From: Nemertoderma westbladi
Lineage: Eukaryota; Xenacoelomorpha; Nemertodermatida; Nemertodermatidae
Direction: 5' to 3'
NCBI GenBank assembly: GCA_032718475.1
Contig: JAUCBJ010002155.1
Location: 23,211 to 87,210, forward strand
DNA: 64,000 bases
In this document: positions 1-12,089 of the stretch, piece by piece
Position numbering within the stretch: the stretch's first letter is position 1
How the letters are laid out: each line of letters opens with the position of its first letter
The notes under the pieces: generated by a model
What the model was told of the DNA's origin: nothing
The model's database searches: none
The model's input: only the letters and a program-made list of their open reading frames with translations
Program-made: the position numbers and the translations under genes

Positions 1-84
1 TTCCTCGCGATGTGGCCACACCTCCCAACTCTTTTTTTGCCTCGAGTTACAGTGGTCGGAATTCCACTGCAGACTAGAAGCAAG

Positions 85-156
85 TTTGGCGGCGTCTCGG
101 ATTCGAACTATAATCCCATAATCTAGACCTTGCATCAGTAACCATTCGACCATATG
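85..156 (-). repeat. tRNA-like SINE fragment
   Basis: On the minus strand an A-box-like stretch (139-152, TGGTCGAATGGTTA) is followed at normal pol III spacing by a B-box (94-108, GTTCGAATCCGAGAC). The 5' and 3' ends do not pair into an acceptor stem, so this is not an intact tRNA gene. A tRNA-derived SINE head is the best reading. Confidence 0.45.
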
Positions 157-159
157 TAA

Positions 160-700
160 TAGAGTTTTATCATGAATTCGAGTCATCAGGTGTTCAGCAG
201 TTATCTCAGTCAATAGGTAGAGTCCGAGATCTGAAACTATCTTTTAAGCTTCAATTGTCGCAACTAAAGTACTTGAACTCACGCAACCTCTCCATGTTTT
301 AGCCTCGCAGTAAATCAGAGTGGAATTAGCACGATCTTCCTCCACATCTTTAGAAAAACTCTTTGCACAGATAATGAAATGTATGTGTATGTATGTATAC
401 ATTATACTGTACATTCGTTAGCAAAGTATTATACAGTAATATATCAGTATATAAATATATATAACAATATTGTTTATTTTACGAATATCACTAACCAGTG
501 TCACACTACGTTTTAAAAAATAAGAATTCTGTGTGACCCTTTATTGATTAAATATGAAGCGAGTTTGAAAGATGTCGTTCGCGACGAATACATATTAAAA
601 TCGAGTTATATTGGTGTATATCATATTGGCTATATGATAAAAGGAATTCGTTTTACCTAGAATCGTGGCTTAGATGGGAACGGACGTTAAGTCTAGCAGA
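160..700. other. intergenic, AT-rich, no gene seen
   Basis: AT-rich sequence with TATA/TACTGTA-type words and no open frame of note. The phrase 'aaaatcgagttatattggtgt' around 597-616 recurs near 4545-4565, so part of it is probably dispersed repeat. Confidence 0.4.
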
Positions 701-829
701 TGCCTTGGTCGGGGAAGCGAGCTACATAAGCTTTCGAAGTGGGAGTAAAAAAATAATGGTAATATTTGAAGAAGTTCTCAATGTGTACAAACTTGATACA
801 AATTGCCTGATAAAAAGGACACGAATAGA

Positions 830-1208
830 TTCATTTCGGCGTAAAGCCTTCGTCCAAGTGGCCAATATGGACGCCCACCAACGAATCCACCACACGGGCG
901 TGAAACCTTACTCGTCCAAACATTGCGGTGAATGTTATGTGCAGGGATCAAGGAAGATATATGCAACAGACCACGTGCAGAAACAAAGCATTGGCGGTGT
1001 GACGGTGTTTATTAGCTCAATGAATAAATATTGAATAAATTTCTGACGAATAATTATAACTTTCATCTTTAATCTTGTGTTTTGATTTGTGATCTCAATG
1101 GAAAGGCGAGAAACCTTGGTACGACCAAAATGTCCCTTGTGCTATGAACAGTTTTTGGCAAGCTCAAGATGTCTGGAAACCCACATGGCATGGCGAAGAC
1201 GTTAGATT
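830..1208 (+). pseudogene. C2H2 zinc-finger gene remnant
   Basis: Codons from about 870 read as a degenerate Kruppel-type finger: an HQRIHHTGVKPYS linker-like segment, then CGEC spacing and a late His. A separate frame at 1098-1208 begins with ATG and reads RPKCPLCYEQF...ETHMAW, a second partial finger with the CxxC pair but only one of the two His ligands. The pieces are in different frames, have stops between them and lack complete Cys2His2 sets. This looks like the decayed end of a multi-finger gene. No promoter or splice structure could be assigned. Confidence 0.5.
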
Positions 1209-1209
1209 A

Positions 1210-4000
1210 CGTAGAAGTCGCTTACGATAGAGTGTATGTTAATTTTGCAAGATAATTTTGTACGATATAAATTTTTTACGATATTAATTCAATATAAATT
1301 TTGACGATTACCAATTAATTCAATATTGCGATTCAATAATAATAAGCAAAACTAATAATTAATCAATTGAAACACGCGCGTGTTTTTCTGACTTCGGTCT
1401 TATGGAATGACGTCATTTCCTGTTCCTGTCTTACACGTTGTTAGTAATAGTACTGTATTCTATTTTGTAATCCATGCCAAAGTCGTTGACTGAGACGGTG
1501 CCAATATCGCAGTTAGCTTTGGTCCCATAGTAGTCGTGGCCCTAAAATGTAAAAATATATACAAACCAGTCAACTGTACAGTATAGTCGACTATGAGGCA
1601 GGTAATGGATATGAATCATATGACCCTTCATTCTTTCGGGTTGAATTGTCGATTTGTCATGGTAAACATACACGGAGTCACCAAACATGTGAAAAATTTG
1701 TTACCCAATTTTTTCACAGGTTCGGTGGCGCCGTGCATGCTTACCTTGGCTTGCTACCCCACAAATTCCATTTTGATAAAAAAATATACATTTCTTCACC
1801 GGACTCACACGTGTTTAGACAAGCTTGCCAGCCGAGAGCTGGCAATAATGGACGGATTCATTGCTATCAATATTGTTGTTGTCATAATTTACGAGCCTAT
1901 GCAGGGCAGCCTAATAACGAAAAACGAAACATTGGGCAAAGTAGGCCTACCGTCTGTACAATCTGTAAGTATGTACGCGCCTATGCAGGGCAGCCTCATA
2001 GACCCCTGTTCTCGGTAATATAATGTTGTCTCAGTGTGCAAGGTGTGCAGTAGTGGGTATAGCCGTATAGTGCTGGAGAACGAAACTTTTCGCTGAAGCC
2101 TTGATAACATGTGTATAAATGTAAATGTACAGTACGTACTGTTTCACAAACATATTCTATACCGGTATGTACTCGCTCGCTCACTCACATAACTACTGTA
2201 GCACTACTCATAGCTCCTTATTACCGTTTAGAACTAAATGGTTATTACAGTATATGAGAGTTGCTTAAAGTCACAGGTTGTAATAATTTACGATTATTTA
2301 CAAAACTAGGAGTACGAAACCTATACAGTTTGGTTAGATCAACACACTTACATACAGATATTTCGCGCACATGTTACATACTGAACATTGGAATATATAA
2401 ACTGTACTTAGGAACTTACGGTTATTTAGCTCAACACACTCACACGTCAGCTAGTGTTTGTGAATCTGGTATAAATTTATTCTAGTAATTTTTTGAAAAT
2501 GGATGATTGCCATTACAAATAGCTTTAATTATATTTATTTTTATGAAACAAACATTATTGATATTCTATTTATGATAGATTTAAAAATTATTCACGTCCT
2601 TCTGAACAAGTAACGTCAAAGTGGAACATTACTTGATCTTTTGTATCGTATAAAGTTATTTTCAATTTAATTTATATGAATTTGAACACAAAAATTAATG
2701 ATTAAGGATTGTAAGATGCTCTATGGTGGTTAGGACTGACAGTGTTGACATGTTGGTGTTAATTATTTGCTTATCCGCATCTCCAAGACCAGTGTTCTAA
2801 TTAATAATGCCACGCCATAATTTTGGTGCACCAAAAATAACGTACCACTATGCTTACATACTTGTATAGCACGTAGAGTGCTCCATACCAATCAGAATAA
2901 AAAAACCCACAAAACATCACTAAGGACGAACTCATAAATGACCTTATAAAATTCGAAAATTTCAAAAAAATTTGTGATGTGGACCAAATTTTGATGTGGC
3001 AACTACATCGAAAAGTATAAATCTACTTGCCACGCCGTTCTTTTCAAAATATGTGGCCATAAATTTGGCTAATTCTCAAAAAAATAAATTGGGCAGATAC
3101 ATAATGTGGGTTGAACAGTTTTAAAACAATTAAAAGACATGATTAATTGAATGTGGCGAGAATAATAGAAAAAACAATGGTGTAAGGACTTTCAGCCACA
3201 AAAGGTGTTATAGTGTATTGCAGACGTTTCAATAAACAATGTTTATCTTTATCAATGCAGTACTGATTAATGTTGTACGTACACTACCGGTGCATATAGT
3301 GGACGACACGACATATAGAATTTACATTACATTCTACAGCAATATACTGTATATGCAATTTGACAAAAATATATATCGATATTCGCACAGTAATGTACAG
3401 TATACAACAAAAATTAGACAATTGGATTTATCCAATACACAGTACTTTACATTATACTGTATAAGTAATAATATACTGTACGACAACACACATATTATTG
3501 TTACAGTAGGGGGTGAAGAACGTTGGTATCGTCAATTACGTGGTTTTGCCATGGGTAAAAATTATCCAGACAGACGTTTGATACTGTATGATTACATCAA
3601 CTCTACACTGTAGAGTGTACACACAACTTCAGTGAATTTGCTCCCCCTGATGTTTTTCCACCACAAATTTCATAATATTTGTTGTTGGTCTAGCCTCCGC
3701 TTTACTTCCTATTATTCTACAATATGGATTACGAACTACAGTAGGATAATATTCAGCAATCTTTCTTCGCTCTCCTTAAATATTGTGTTGAAAACGGCAG
3801 GAACATAAACCTGATATAAACCAAAAGGATCATGTATAAAAAAGCCGGATAAGAATATGTCTAAAGTTCTAAAGAAGTTTAGAAGCTCTCTGCGGCCAAT
3901 AATTATACAATGGTAAGTAAACCAGTCGAAATTATAAACCATAACAACTACTAACATCGGTGTAACTCTTCAATCCTCTCTATGCTGCTTCTGCAACAGC
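1210..4000. other. intergenic, repeat-rich, no supported gene
   Basis: No convincing coding region. A 17-base phrase GCCTATGCAGGGCAGCCT occurs twice about 84 bases apart (around 1896 and 1980). The remainder is AT-rich with many ACTGTA/TACAGT words. The short open frames here show no domain or codon signal I can recognise. Confidence 0.4.
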
Positions 4001-4020
4001 AGTAACGTACTGTAGTTCTA

Positions 4021-4175
4021 TTTAGGTGTAGTGAATACAATGAATTCTCACATCTGTTTGGAGGTTGTGGGTTCGATCCTGCATGGTGGCCAGGGCGGTA
4101 TTCGTTTCTGCACGAATCCTTAAATGGTAGCTAAATGAGTTCTGGGGTTTCCTCTAGGAAGACTACAGTACACTA
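4021..4175 (+). repeat. tRNA-derived SINE, copy 1
   Basis: A-box-like GGTGTAGTGAATAC (about 4025) and B-box GGGTTCGATCCT (about 4069) are followed by a tail containing 'aatggtagctaaatgagt' and 'tcctct'. The same order of blocks is seen at 9722-9970, so the two define one SINE family. This copy lacks part of the body present in the second. Confidence 0.65.
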
Positions 4176-5070
4176 TTGTATTTACTACTATTACTATTTA
4201 TCTTTATTCACAACACATCCAAGAAAGAAAATCGTATAAAATTATTGGCTCTTTGAAGCATCTTAATAAATTTATTTCAGTACAAACTGGTCTCTATAAT
4301 ATCTTTAACATACTGTAAGTCTCCCAAATCTCTATCTGTTGTCTCCGTTCAAAGTACTTTTCTTTCTTCTTCTACATGTGACGGGATCCTGATTGGTGGG
4401 GGTTGACCTGACCTGACCGGGTTGACTTTATGACGTTCGCTACGCGTCGCCGCGTTAAGGGAATACTGACTGCCCGAAGGCTCGGTAAAATAAGAGTTTT
4501 CTGTTGCTGGTTGTTAATAGTTATTATAGGTCAGAATATTAGTTAAAATCGAGTTATATTGGTGTTGTTATTAGTTCACCGGTAAAATGATTACAGCACA
4601 ATCAGTATTAATTACGGCTGACGGTGAAAACTGTTCATCGTCCATTATGATTAAATACCATCTGAGTTGGAATGCACATGACCGTGAATATATGTAAAGG
4701 GGGAAATATATTGCCCGTAGGCTAACACGCTTATTGGCCTCCAATCGATACACTCTCATTGCCATGTGCTGCCCTCCAATTGGTCAGCTCATCACCCCTG
4801 AATCTACTTCCCTTAAGGCCCGTTCACATCCAACGGAACGGTACACCGCGCAATATAATTCTGCATATACATATAAACATAATCTACAATATTTCTGAAA
4901 ATCTTTATTTGTTAAAATTATACACTTCTTTGGGATTTAAACGAATCAGATTGCTTCATCATCAACTATAGGTCTAAATAAAATACTCCAGTTGCGCTGT
5001 CAACCAATAATACAGTACGTCAATATTACAGTGACCAGACTCCATTTATTTCTAACTGATTTCTACGGGG

Positions 5071-5125
5071 ATGAAACTTCAAATTATTTTCATCTTCTTC
5101 CAGTTAGTGGATCTTCTGATGATCG
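5071..5125 (+). CDS. LRR protein, exon 1 (signal peptide)
   Basis: ATG at 5071 opens a 55-base exon encoding a short hydrophobic leader (MKLQIIFIFFQLVDLLMI), ending one base into a codon at a strong donor, GTAAGT (5126). The phase matches the acceptor before 7413: the split codon becomes Ala and the frame runs straight into the cysteine-containing N-terminal cap of the LRR exon. A leader exon separated by a phase-1 intron is common in secreted and receptor LRR proteins. The exon was found by reading and is too short to appear as a long open frame. The join is inferred from signals, not from transcript data. Confidence 0.6.
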
Positions 5126-7412
5126 GTAAGTTTTCATTAAAATATAAATACCAAATATAATTATAATATTGTCAGGTCAGGTATTATACTGTATGTCATT
5201 GGTCAAGAAAACTTGCACCTCCATGCAGCATAAATGGTGGTGCCACATGTAGCTGCATTGACCCTCTTACTAACTAAGGACAAATCTGATCCTGCAAATA
5301 GGAACCCCTTCTAAATAAGTTATATATAATTTAATAAAATATATGATACAGTAATAAAATAATAAATTATATGATGATTTCTGTACTATTTAATTTTTTT
5401 TCAAAAAAGTTTCTAGAACAAACAAATGTGTTCTAGAACAAAAATATGTATCAAAATTGATAGCTAACACATGTTCTACTGTACCTACTGTACCACCTAC
5501 CTTAATGTGACCTGTGGGACCAGCCCATTATTAGTGAGGTCGGCATTTCTCTTTATCCTGCCGCTCTCTTTGTATTACAATAGCATACAGCTAACCAATG
5601 GCAATGGTCTACCCCCAGTGCGGGAAAGACAAGCTGGCTACCATTGAAATGAATAGGGGAAGGATAATATGGTGTGTTTGTGTTCCCATCCTAATGTCTG
5701 TCGTCTTGGCTCAGCTAAGCTTAAACAGAGCCACAGCCTACAATAGGGTCTTACCTAAATACACTTCCAGTGAGCCAAACAGTAGTGGCGGGTCAGCTCC
5801 AAAATGCCCATGTAGGATTTCTTCGAAAAAGGACCAATTGGTTGAGTTACGAGTTACAGTGAAAAAGTATTCATTATTAGATTTTGCTCTGAACAGGAGA
5901 AACAGATGGAATATATAGGTCATCTAATTAATTGTTTAAAGATTAGCAAACAATACAGTGTAATTGAATTGATGAAATCCATAAATAAAACGTGAATACA
6001 TAATGTAAAATCGGGATGCAAAATATAAATTTCTGCGCTAAGAAAGGGAAATTGGATACTTACTGTACAACTTGTCTGGATACAAGCGGTCCGTTTACCT
6101 TACAAAATGAAAAATAAACGTGCGAAATATAAAACAGTAGTGTCCTACTCGAACGGAACGGAACTGTCCGGGGGGGGGGGGGGGGGGGGGGTTGGAGAGG
6201 GAATGTCCGGAAATCGAAGCCTTTTTCTATCTGCCAACATCCTGGGCTTTACTTACACTCAGCCTCTATTCAATGGCTGTGATTGACAAGCCAACTTGCC
6301 TCAGAAGTTCCTTTCATGAATGCCGCAATTTATATTTGGCCATTTTGGTCGTTTTGGCGGCCAAAATGACCAAGTTAATGTTTATTGGGATTGGGACTGT
6401 ATAAGATCAAGGCCAACGTAATTACCAGGCCTGCTCACTACATTCTAGAATACCTCGATCAGCTGATATAAGAAGTCATACTTTTTAGCAAAATTATTAT
6501 TGTTGTAGGGTAAAATACCATTATTTAAAAGTTATGTTACTAGAGCTGACGAAAATAAATTTAATAATCTAATATATCAAATTGAATAAGAAATACAGGG
6601 CATTACGGTGCTTTGTGTCACCTTCGTATGTTAGGCTTGCAATTCGCATAATAACCCTTTCATTACTACTAAATATTTCCCCTATCACTGCCGTGTTTTA
6701 TTTAAAAAACGCGGCTTAAGTCGAATTACGATATGTAGATCGGAAAACAGATTATACTGTTCAAAAGTCTACTAATTCCTTGCAGTGGTATTGGGTCGAA
6801 GTTGTGGCGGTGCAACTTTGATGGCAAGCCGGCATAGCATTCTTCATAGTAAATTCCATGGTGGTGACAATATGCAATGTTTCTGGCATAGCATCTCAAT
6901 GTGAAGTTTCAATGTAGCAGGCCGATTAGAGTACTGTATAGTAGTGCTGTAGTTGTACATAACAGATGTCGAGTCGTCAACATGATGTCGTCGCGAAATC
7001 AAAAAATATCGCGAGTAAAATTAGCTTTAGTTTTTGGAATGAAACACAAGCTACTAACGAATACAATAGCTAGTATCATACTATATAAACTAAAATATAC
7101 AGTTATCATTTTATTGATCCTGTGATTCTCACAGTTTAAGAATAAAAGAGTGACTATTTATAATAATAAAGGAACAAAAGTGTCAGATGTGATAATTCGT
7201 TGACACACAATTACTGTATATTGCTATAGAGTGTTGTACACAGTAGATAACTATTAATCACTACTCGTTTGTAAAGCCTGTGATTTATTAAATTTAATTC
7301 GTAATCTCCAATAGCAACAATTAATAATTTATTCGGGGTACAATTAATTATATGATGGACACAAATGTGAAATTCAATATATGATTATTTACATTTGTAT
7401 TTGTATTTACAG
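5126..7412 (+). other. intron of the LRR gene
   Basis: GT donor at 5126 (GTAAGT), TTTACAG acceptor ending at 7412, length 2,287 bases. It contains a 22-base poly(G) tract (6170-6191), a short inverted repeat around 6340-6375 (GGCCATTTTGGTC / GGCCAAAATGACC) and, at 6985-7103, one copy of a repeat that recurs downstream of the gene. No exon was recognised inside it. Confidence 0.5.
6985..7103 (+). repeat. about 120-bp dispersed repeat, copy 1
   Basis: Begins ATGTCGTCGCGAAATC and ends near ACTAAAATATACAGT. A close copy with the same order of bases and a few substitutions lies at 8656-8776. One copy is in the intron and one just 3' of the LRR exon. Confidence 0.75.
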
Positions 7413-8455
7413 CGAGATCTATGACATCAGAAGGAAACTTTTCCTGCAATGAAATTGGCATTTATACTGTTTGCAAATTTCAAGATGTGCCATTGGAACC
7501 GGCATGTAGGACATGGTGGGCTGGCCCCAGTCTACCACTCGCTGTCACCAATCTCACGTTTTCAATTTCCAATGATTCGGCTTATATGACAAAGCTCACA
7601 TTTCTTACAGATAATTTAATTTATTACCTTATGCGAATTACAGCAGTCCATTAATAAATCTCCTTGAATTAAACCTAAGTCACTGTTATTGGACAGAGCT
7701 TCTTGGGGAATCATTTTATGGACTTAATAAACTGGTTGACGTAAATTTCAATTACAATAATATTAGTAAGATCCCCAATTCTACCTATCAACTAGATTCA
7801 TTAAAACACCTCCAACTTCGACAAAACAAGTTTAAATCCTTAAATGACCTTAATCTACAAAAATTCCCAAATATAGAGGAAATAGACCTCAGTTACAATA
7901 GATTGAAAAACATCGAGAAAATTCCAGTAAAACTGATGAATTTAAAAACACTGAAACTTCAAGGGAACCCACTGAATGAAAAGGACATTAATACTATCAT
8001 AAGCTCTACTGATAGTGAATTACCATCACTTGAGTTACTTATAGTATCCGATAACGAAATCCATATAGATGTTTGTGAGTTGAATTTGGCATCTCGTGAT
8101 GAAAGATCTGATTGCGAATGGGTATTAAGGGAAACATCCATAAGTAACATTGAGATTTATCAATATATCGTAAAGCTTTGTTCTCAACAAGAAGATTCAC
8201 AAGACGGTTTCATTGATAAAATGGATTCAATGTCAATTCAATTCAATTACACTTGCCTTAATTCAGAACACCAGTGCAAAAAAAACCAAAACAAATGCGC
8301 TATTAGTTCGTGTTCTCATAATGGAAAGTGGTCGGATCTAAATGTCAGCACTTGTTCCGGTTCATCAGCAGTCGATAAAAAGGAAGTTTCAGGAGATGAT
8401 AGAACAATTATGGATAATAAACTAAGGCGGCTTGCGAAAAAGGACGCTGCTGGGG
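7413..8455 (+). CDS. leucine-rich-repeat ectodomain exon, frameshifted
   Basis: This exon encodes the body of a secreted or membrane LRR protein. Read from the acceptor, it gives an N-terminal cap with Cys residues (NFSCNEIGIYTVCKF, CRTWW), then LRRs of the LxxLxLxxN type (LINLLELNLSHC, IEEIDLSYNRL, LKTLKLQGNPL), then an LRRCT-like block with CELNLAS...DCEW and further paired cysteines (CLNSEHQC, CAISSCSH). The frame opened by the acceptor stops at 7654, while the LRR frame continues from about 7620 in another phase. There is therefore a single small indel near 7620-7645, either a real mutation or an assembly error. The exon ends at GGGGGTAAGT (donor at 8456), so at least one more exon (transmembrane or tail) should follow; none was recognised. 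Ligand-binding or immune-recognition roles are typical of the fold, but no specific family can be named. Confidence 0.65.
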
Positions 8456-8606
8456 GTAAGTAATCGAATGATGTACCGGTACCACACCATATATACTGTA
8501 TTTGTCATATTGAAAAATATCACCTCACCAGTTAATATAATATTAATATTGGTTATTTATATAGCGCTATTCTCCGCTCGGCATACTCAAATCTCTTTTA
8601 TTATCT

Positions 8607-8635
8607 GCGAGATATATTTATTAAATATATCTCGC
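8607..8635. repeat. perfect 14-bp hairpin
   Basis: GCGAGATATATTTA, one T, then its exact reverse complement. It sits 150 bases after the LRR exon donor, immediately before the second copy of the 120-bp repeat (8656). Confidence 0.7.
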
Positions 8636-8655
8636 GTTTGAAAATATAATAAATA

Positions 8656-8776
8656 ATGTCGTCGCGAGATCAAAAAATATCGCGAGTAAAATTAGCTGTA
8701 GTTTTTTGGAATGAAACATAAGCTACCAACGAATACACTAGCTAGTATCATACTGTATAAACTAAAATAAACAGTG
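8656..8776 (+). repeat. about 120-bp dispersed repeat, copy 2
   Basis: Second copy of the ATGTCGTCGCGAGATC...ACTAAAATAAACAGT repeat, same orientation as 6985-7103. Confidence 0.75.
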
Positions 8777-8867
8777 ACAAATTAAAAAAATAACATTTTA
8801 TAGTTAAACCTAGTTTCAATCCATCGGAAACTGGTATCCTGGCGCCCACTAAATCCGGCACACCGTC

Positions 8868-9629
8868 ACCCGGTGAGTTTGGCACACCAACGCACGGCGA
8901 GTTCGGCACACTGACGTCTGGCGAGTTCGGTACACCAACATCCAATGTGTTCGACACACCGACACCTCCTGGCGAGTTTGGCACACTGTCTCCTGGCGAG
9001 TTCGGCACACTGACATCCAATGAGTTCGGCACACCGACACCCGGCAACCTACGTCCAGCGAGTTCGGAACACCGACGCCTGGCGAGTTCGGCACACCGAC
9101 ACCCTATGAGTTCGGCACACGGACGCCAAGTGAGTTCGGCTCATCGACACCTGGCGAGTTCGGCACACCGACATCCATTGAGTTCGGCACATCAACGCTT
9201 GGCGAGTTTGGCACACCGACGCCCGTTGAGTTCGACACACCAACGCCCTGCAAGTCCGGCACACTGACTCCTGGCCAGTTCGGCACACTGACATACAATG
9301 AGTTCGGCACACCACCACCCGGCGAGTTCGGCACACCGACGCCCGGTGAGTTCGGCACATCGCGGCCCAGCGAGTTCAGCACACCGAGGCCCGGCGAATT
9401 CGGCACACTGACTGCTGACCAGTTCGGCACACTGACATCCAATGAATTCGACACACCGACACCTCCTGGCGAGTTTGGCACACTGTCTCTTGGCGAGTTC
9501 GGCACACTGACATCCAATGAGTTCGGCATACCACAACCCGGCGATTTCGGCACACCGACGCCCGGTGAGTTCGGCACACCGATGCCTGGCGAGTTTGGCA
9601 CACCGATACCCGGCGAGTTCAGTACATAG
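8868..9629. repeat. 24-bp minisatellite (GAGTTCGGCACACCGACGCC)
   Basis: About 30 imperfect copies of a 24-base unit centred on GAGTTCGGCACACCGAC. Variants (GCACACTGACATCCAATGAG and others) recur in the same order in two blocks (about 8950-9060 and 9410-9540), showing higher-order duplication. The unit is a multiple of three with few stops, so long open frames appear in several phases on both strands; these are a by-product of the repeat and not evidence for a protein. Confidence 0.85.
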
Positions 9630-9721
9630 GGGTATGTGTGAGTGTATAACCCTCCAATATCGCAAAAACTCAAGCACGTAAGTAAAGATTTTAAAAGCAA
9701 ACTCTACATTTAAGTAAGGTT

Positions 9722-9970
9722 CCACCTTGGTGTAGTGGTTGCATTGAATTCACATCTCCTGTAGGTCGTGGGTTCGATCCTCACATGGGCCAGGGCAGTT
9801 TTCGTTTCGGCAAGAATGCTTTAAAGGGACCAGCCAGGGCGCATCTCTGCCTTGCATCCTTAAGTGGTAGCTAAATGAGTACTGGAGATTCCTCTGGGGA
9901 GTAAAGTTCTGGGGGGACCGCACTGGAAATAAGTCGTCAGACTTTGTGCGTAATCCCTGGCCTAGAGGCC
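9722..9970 (+). repeat. tRNA-derived SINE, copy 2
   Basis: A-box TGGTGTAGTGGTTGC and B-box GGGTTCGATCCTCAC, then a longer body (GCATCCTTAAGTGGTAGC, GGGGGGACCGCACTGG, AAATAAGTCGTCAGAC) and a T-rich tail. The head and central blocks match 4021-4175. Confidence 0.75.
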
Positions 9971-9974
9971 TCAG

Positions 9975-11040
9975 AAAATTTACTTTTTTACTTTACTTTT
10001 TACATGATTTTGGTTGCGCAGACGACTATATATTTTTTGTGGCGTTTCGAACACGGGGTCACTGAAAAATAGCGGTTTTGAAAATTTAAAGTCGAATTTC
10101 ACCGATTTCAACTCGTCGAGTATGCACCAACATTTTTATTTGAGATTTTTAGTCATCTGAGCAACATATTTAGCCTCAAATATCGCCAATCTCGCACAGA
10201 ACGTCGCCAAAATTTGTTAGTCCGGCAAAAAATCCCACAAATTCGTCTAAAATAATAAATTATTCGTTGCAGGATAATATGATTCACCTAGAAAAGCCAG
10301 CAAGCAATAAGAATACCGTTCATAGTCAAACATACAGTAGTATCGTTTGGTCCCTCCCCATTCATTATTGTTAACCTATAACACATTTGAACGGACCAGT
10401 AGTGCTAAAAATTCAATCAGCTGTCTCCCACCTAACATAGCAGTTTTCATTTTCGCTCACTCAGGGTACTGGTTTGAGGGGCAGGTTCGTTTAAAGCCAG
10501 CTTGCTGGCTTATTGTTATTTCACAAAAAATTATGCTTTGATAGGAATTTAGTTGAGGAGTTTGTTGGTTCTAGTCCAGGGAGCGGCTGGTGGTTGGTTC
10601 ATCGTTTGAAGGTAATTAATCTCTATGGCGGAAATAATATGGGTGATACGAGTCATGGTAAAGGGATAACAACATGACTTAATGTAAATCGATACATCAA
10701 TAATATGAGTGATACGAGTCATGGTAAAGGTATATCATGTATCATGTACTATTTTAACATTATTCAATAAGTAGAACAAATGTGATCCTTTCAATTGGAA
10801 GTAACATTGAGTAATTAATTTTAGTATACCGTAAAAGTTGGTGAAGGGCGTCACTTTTGGCTTTAGTTAGTGCAGTACCAGGTGTTTACTTTAACACAAA
10901 TATGAGTTGTCCTTGTATATTTGGGTTTTATATTAAAGGTCATTGTTATTCTTATATTACAAGCAATCAAGACATTATGAAATAGACTAAAACAATTCAT
11001 TTTCCAATACAATTTTGGATTTAAACAAGAAACCCATTAC
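9975..11040. other. no gene seen; possible BEL LTR region
   Basis: No coding signal. A 30-base phrase containing GTGATACGAGTCATGGTAAAGG occurs twice (about 10643 and 10708). The last part ends in ATTACA just before TTGGCGCCCGAT at 11042, which looks like an LTR end next to a primer-binding site. The other LTR boundary and a partner LTR were not found. Confidence 0.35.
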
Positions 11041-11041
11041 A

Positions 11042-11720
11042 TTTGGCGCCCGATAAAAAACTCTTATCATGTAATAGTGTTAAATTATTAATTGTATACT
11101 GCGCACACATCAAACAATGTCGGATGCTGAGGAGTTATCCCGAAAAATTCGCTCAAGAGGCGGCGTTTGAGCCGCAGCAACAATCGCACTCAAAGACTCT
11201 GATGATGTCGAGTCTTTCAATATCGGGAGAAAAATGTCTCAGCTGTCAACCTAACAAGGCTATGTCAATCGACTGGACGAAATGGACATTGCAATTTGGT
11301 CAACTATGGACGAAGAAGATAATCAACCCGACACGCAACAATCATTAACGTACAAGGTTAGACTGACAAACGCAATAACTAAATTACTAACTGTTACTAT
11401 CAGAAACAACTTTATCAGAAACTGAAACTAGAGTAGAACAAGATACCAGTGGTGCTGAATTTGAATTACCCTCTCATGCTCATAGAAGTAGTTTTTATGC
11501 TAATAGTAGTAATTATGCTAATAGTAGTAATTATGCTAATAGTAGTAATTATGCTAATAGTAGTAATTATGCTAATAGTAGTAATTATGATAATAGTAGT
11601 AATTATGCTAATAGTAGTAATTATGCTAATAGTAGTAATTATGCTAATAGTAGTAATTATGCTAATAGTAGTAATTATGCTAATAGTAGTAATTATGCTA
11701 ATAGTAGTAATTATGCTAGA
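11042..11720 (+). pseudogene. BEL/Pao-like gag remnant, 5' part
   Basis: TTGGCGCCCGAT at 11042 resembles a retroelement primer-binding site. An ATG at 11117 opens MSDAEELSRKIRSRGGV before a stop. Past frameshifts the sequence reads SDDVESFNIGRKMSQL, GYVNRLDEMDIAIWSTMDEE and, from about 11455, GAEFELPSHAHRSS, all in the style of BEL/Pao Gag N-termini. It then enters an 18-bp array in frame. Several stops and shifts show it is dead. The 3' part continues at 13985 after a transposon; the codon phase matches across the insertion once one 6-bp duplication is discounted. Confidence 0.55.
11497..11713 (+). repeat. 18-bp tandem array, about 12 copies
   Basis: Unit TATGCTAATAGTAGTAAT, almost perfect (one A for C variant near 11589). 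In the gag-remnant frame each unit encodes the hexapeptide YANSSN, so the array probably grew as a low-complexity linker inside the Gag protein. The other phases are also open because the unit is a multiple of three. Confidence 0.9.
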
Positions 11721-11767
11721 TCTACCGTGGCTGATTGTGGCCACTTAATTTCAGTTTTTTCATATTT

Positions 11768-12003
11768 GTCACCCGGGTGACAATTATTTATCACCCGGGT
11801 GACAATTATTTGTCACCCGGGTGACAATAATTTATCACCCGGGTGACAATTATTTATCACCCGGGTGACAATTATTTATCACCCGGGTGACAATTATTTA
11901 TCATCCGGGTGACAATTATTTATCACCCGGGTGACAATTATTTATCACCCGGGTGACAATTATTTATCACCCGGGTGACAATTATTTATCACCCGAGTGA
12001 CAA
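11768..12003 (+). repeat. left palindrome array (TCACCCGGGTGA)
   Basis: About 11 copies of a 22-bp unit, TCACCCGGGTGACAATTATT and variants. The 12-base core is self-complementary and holds a SmaI-type CCCGGG. Spacers are AT-rich and alternate between TTTGT and TTTAT before the core. Confidence 0.9.
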
Positions 12004-12089
12004 GTACTGGTGTTTTTCAGCAATCTATCTTTATCCCTACAGTATCATTATTTCCTTGCAGTGTCTGATCTGTCTGTCTGTATATTCAA

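Noticed and set aside
3239-3613. 124-codon ORF rich in Tyr/Ile
   Set aside because: Composition follows the AT-rich TACTGTA background; no domain, no splice or poly(A) context.
8748-9725. Several long frames (up to 198 codons) in the 24-bp minisatellite
   Set aside because: Unit length is a multiple of three, so frames stay open by construction; nothing non-repetitive is encoded.
11449-11748. MLIVVI-repeat membrane protein
   Set aside because: It is the wrong phase of the 18-bp array; the gag-like phase (YANSSN) fits flanking homology better.
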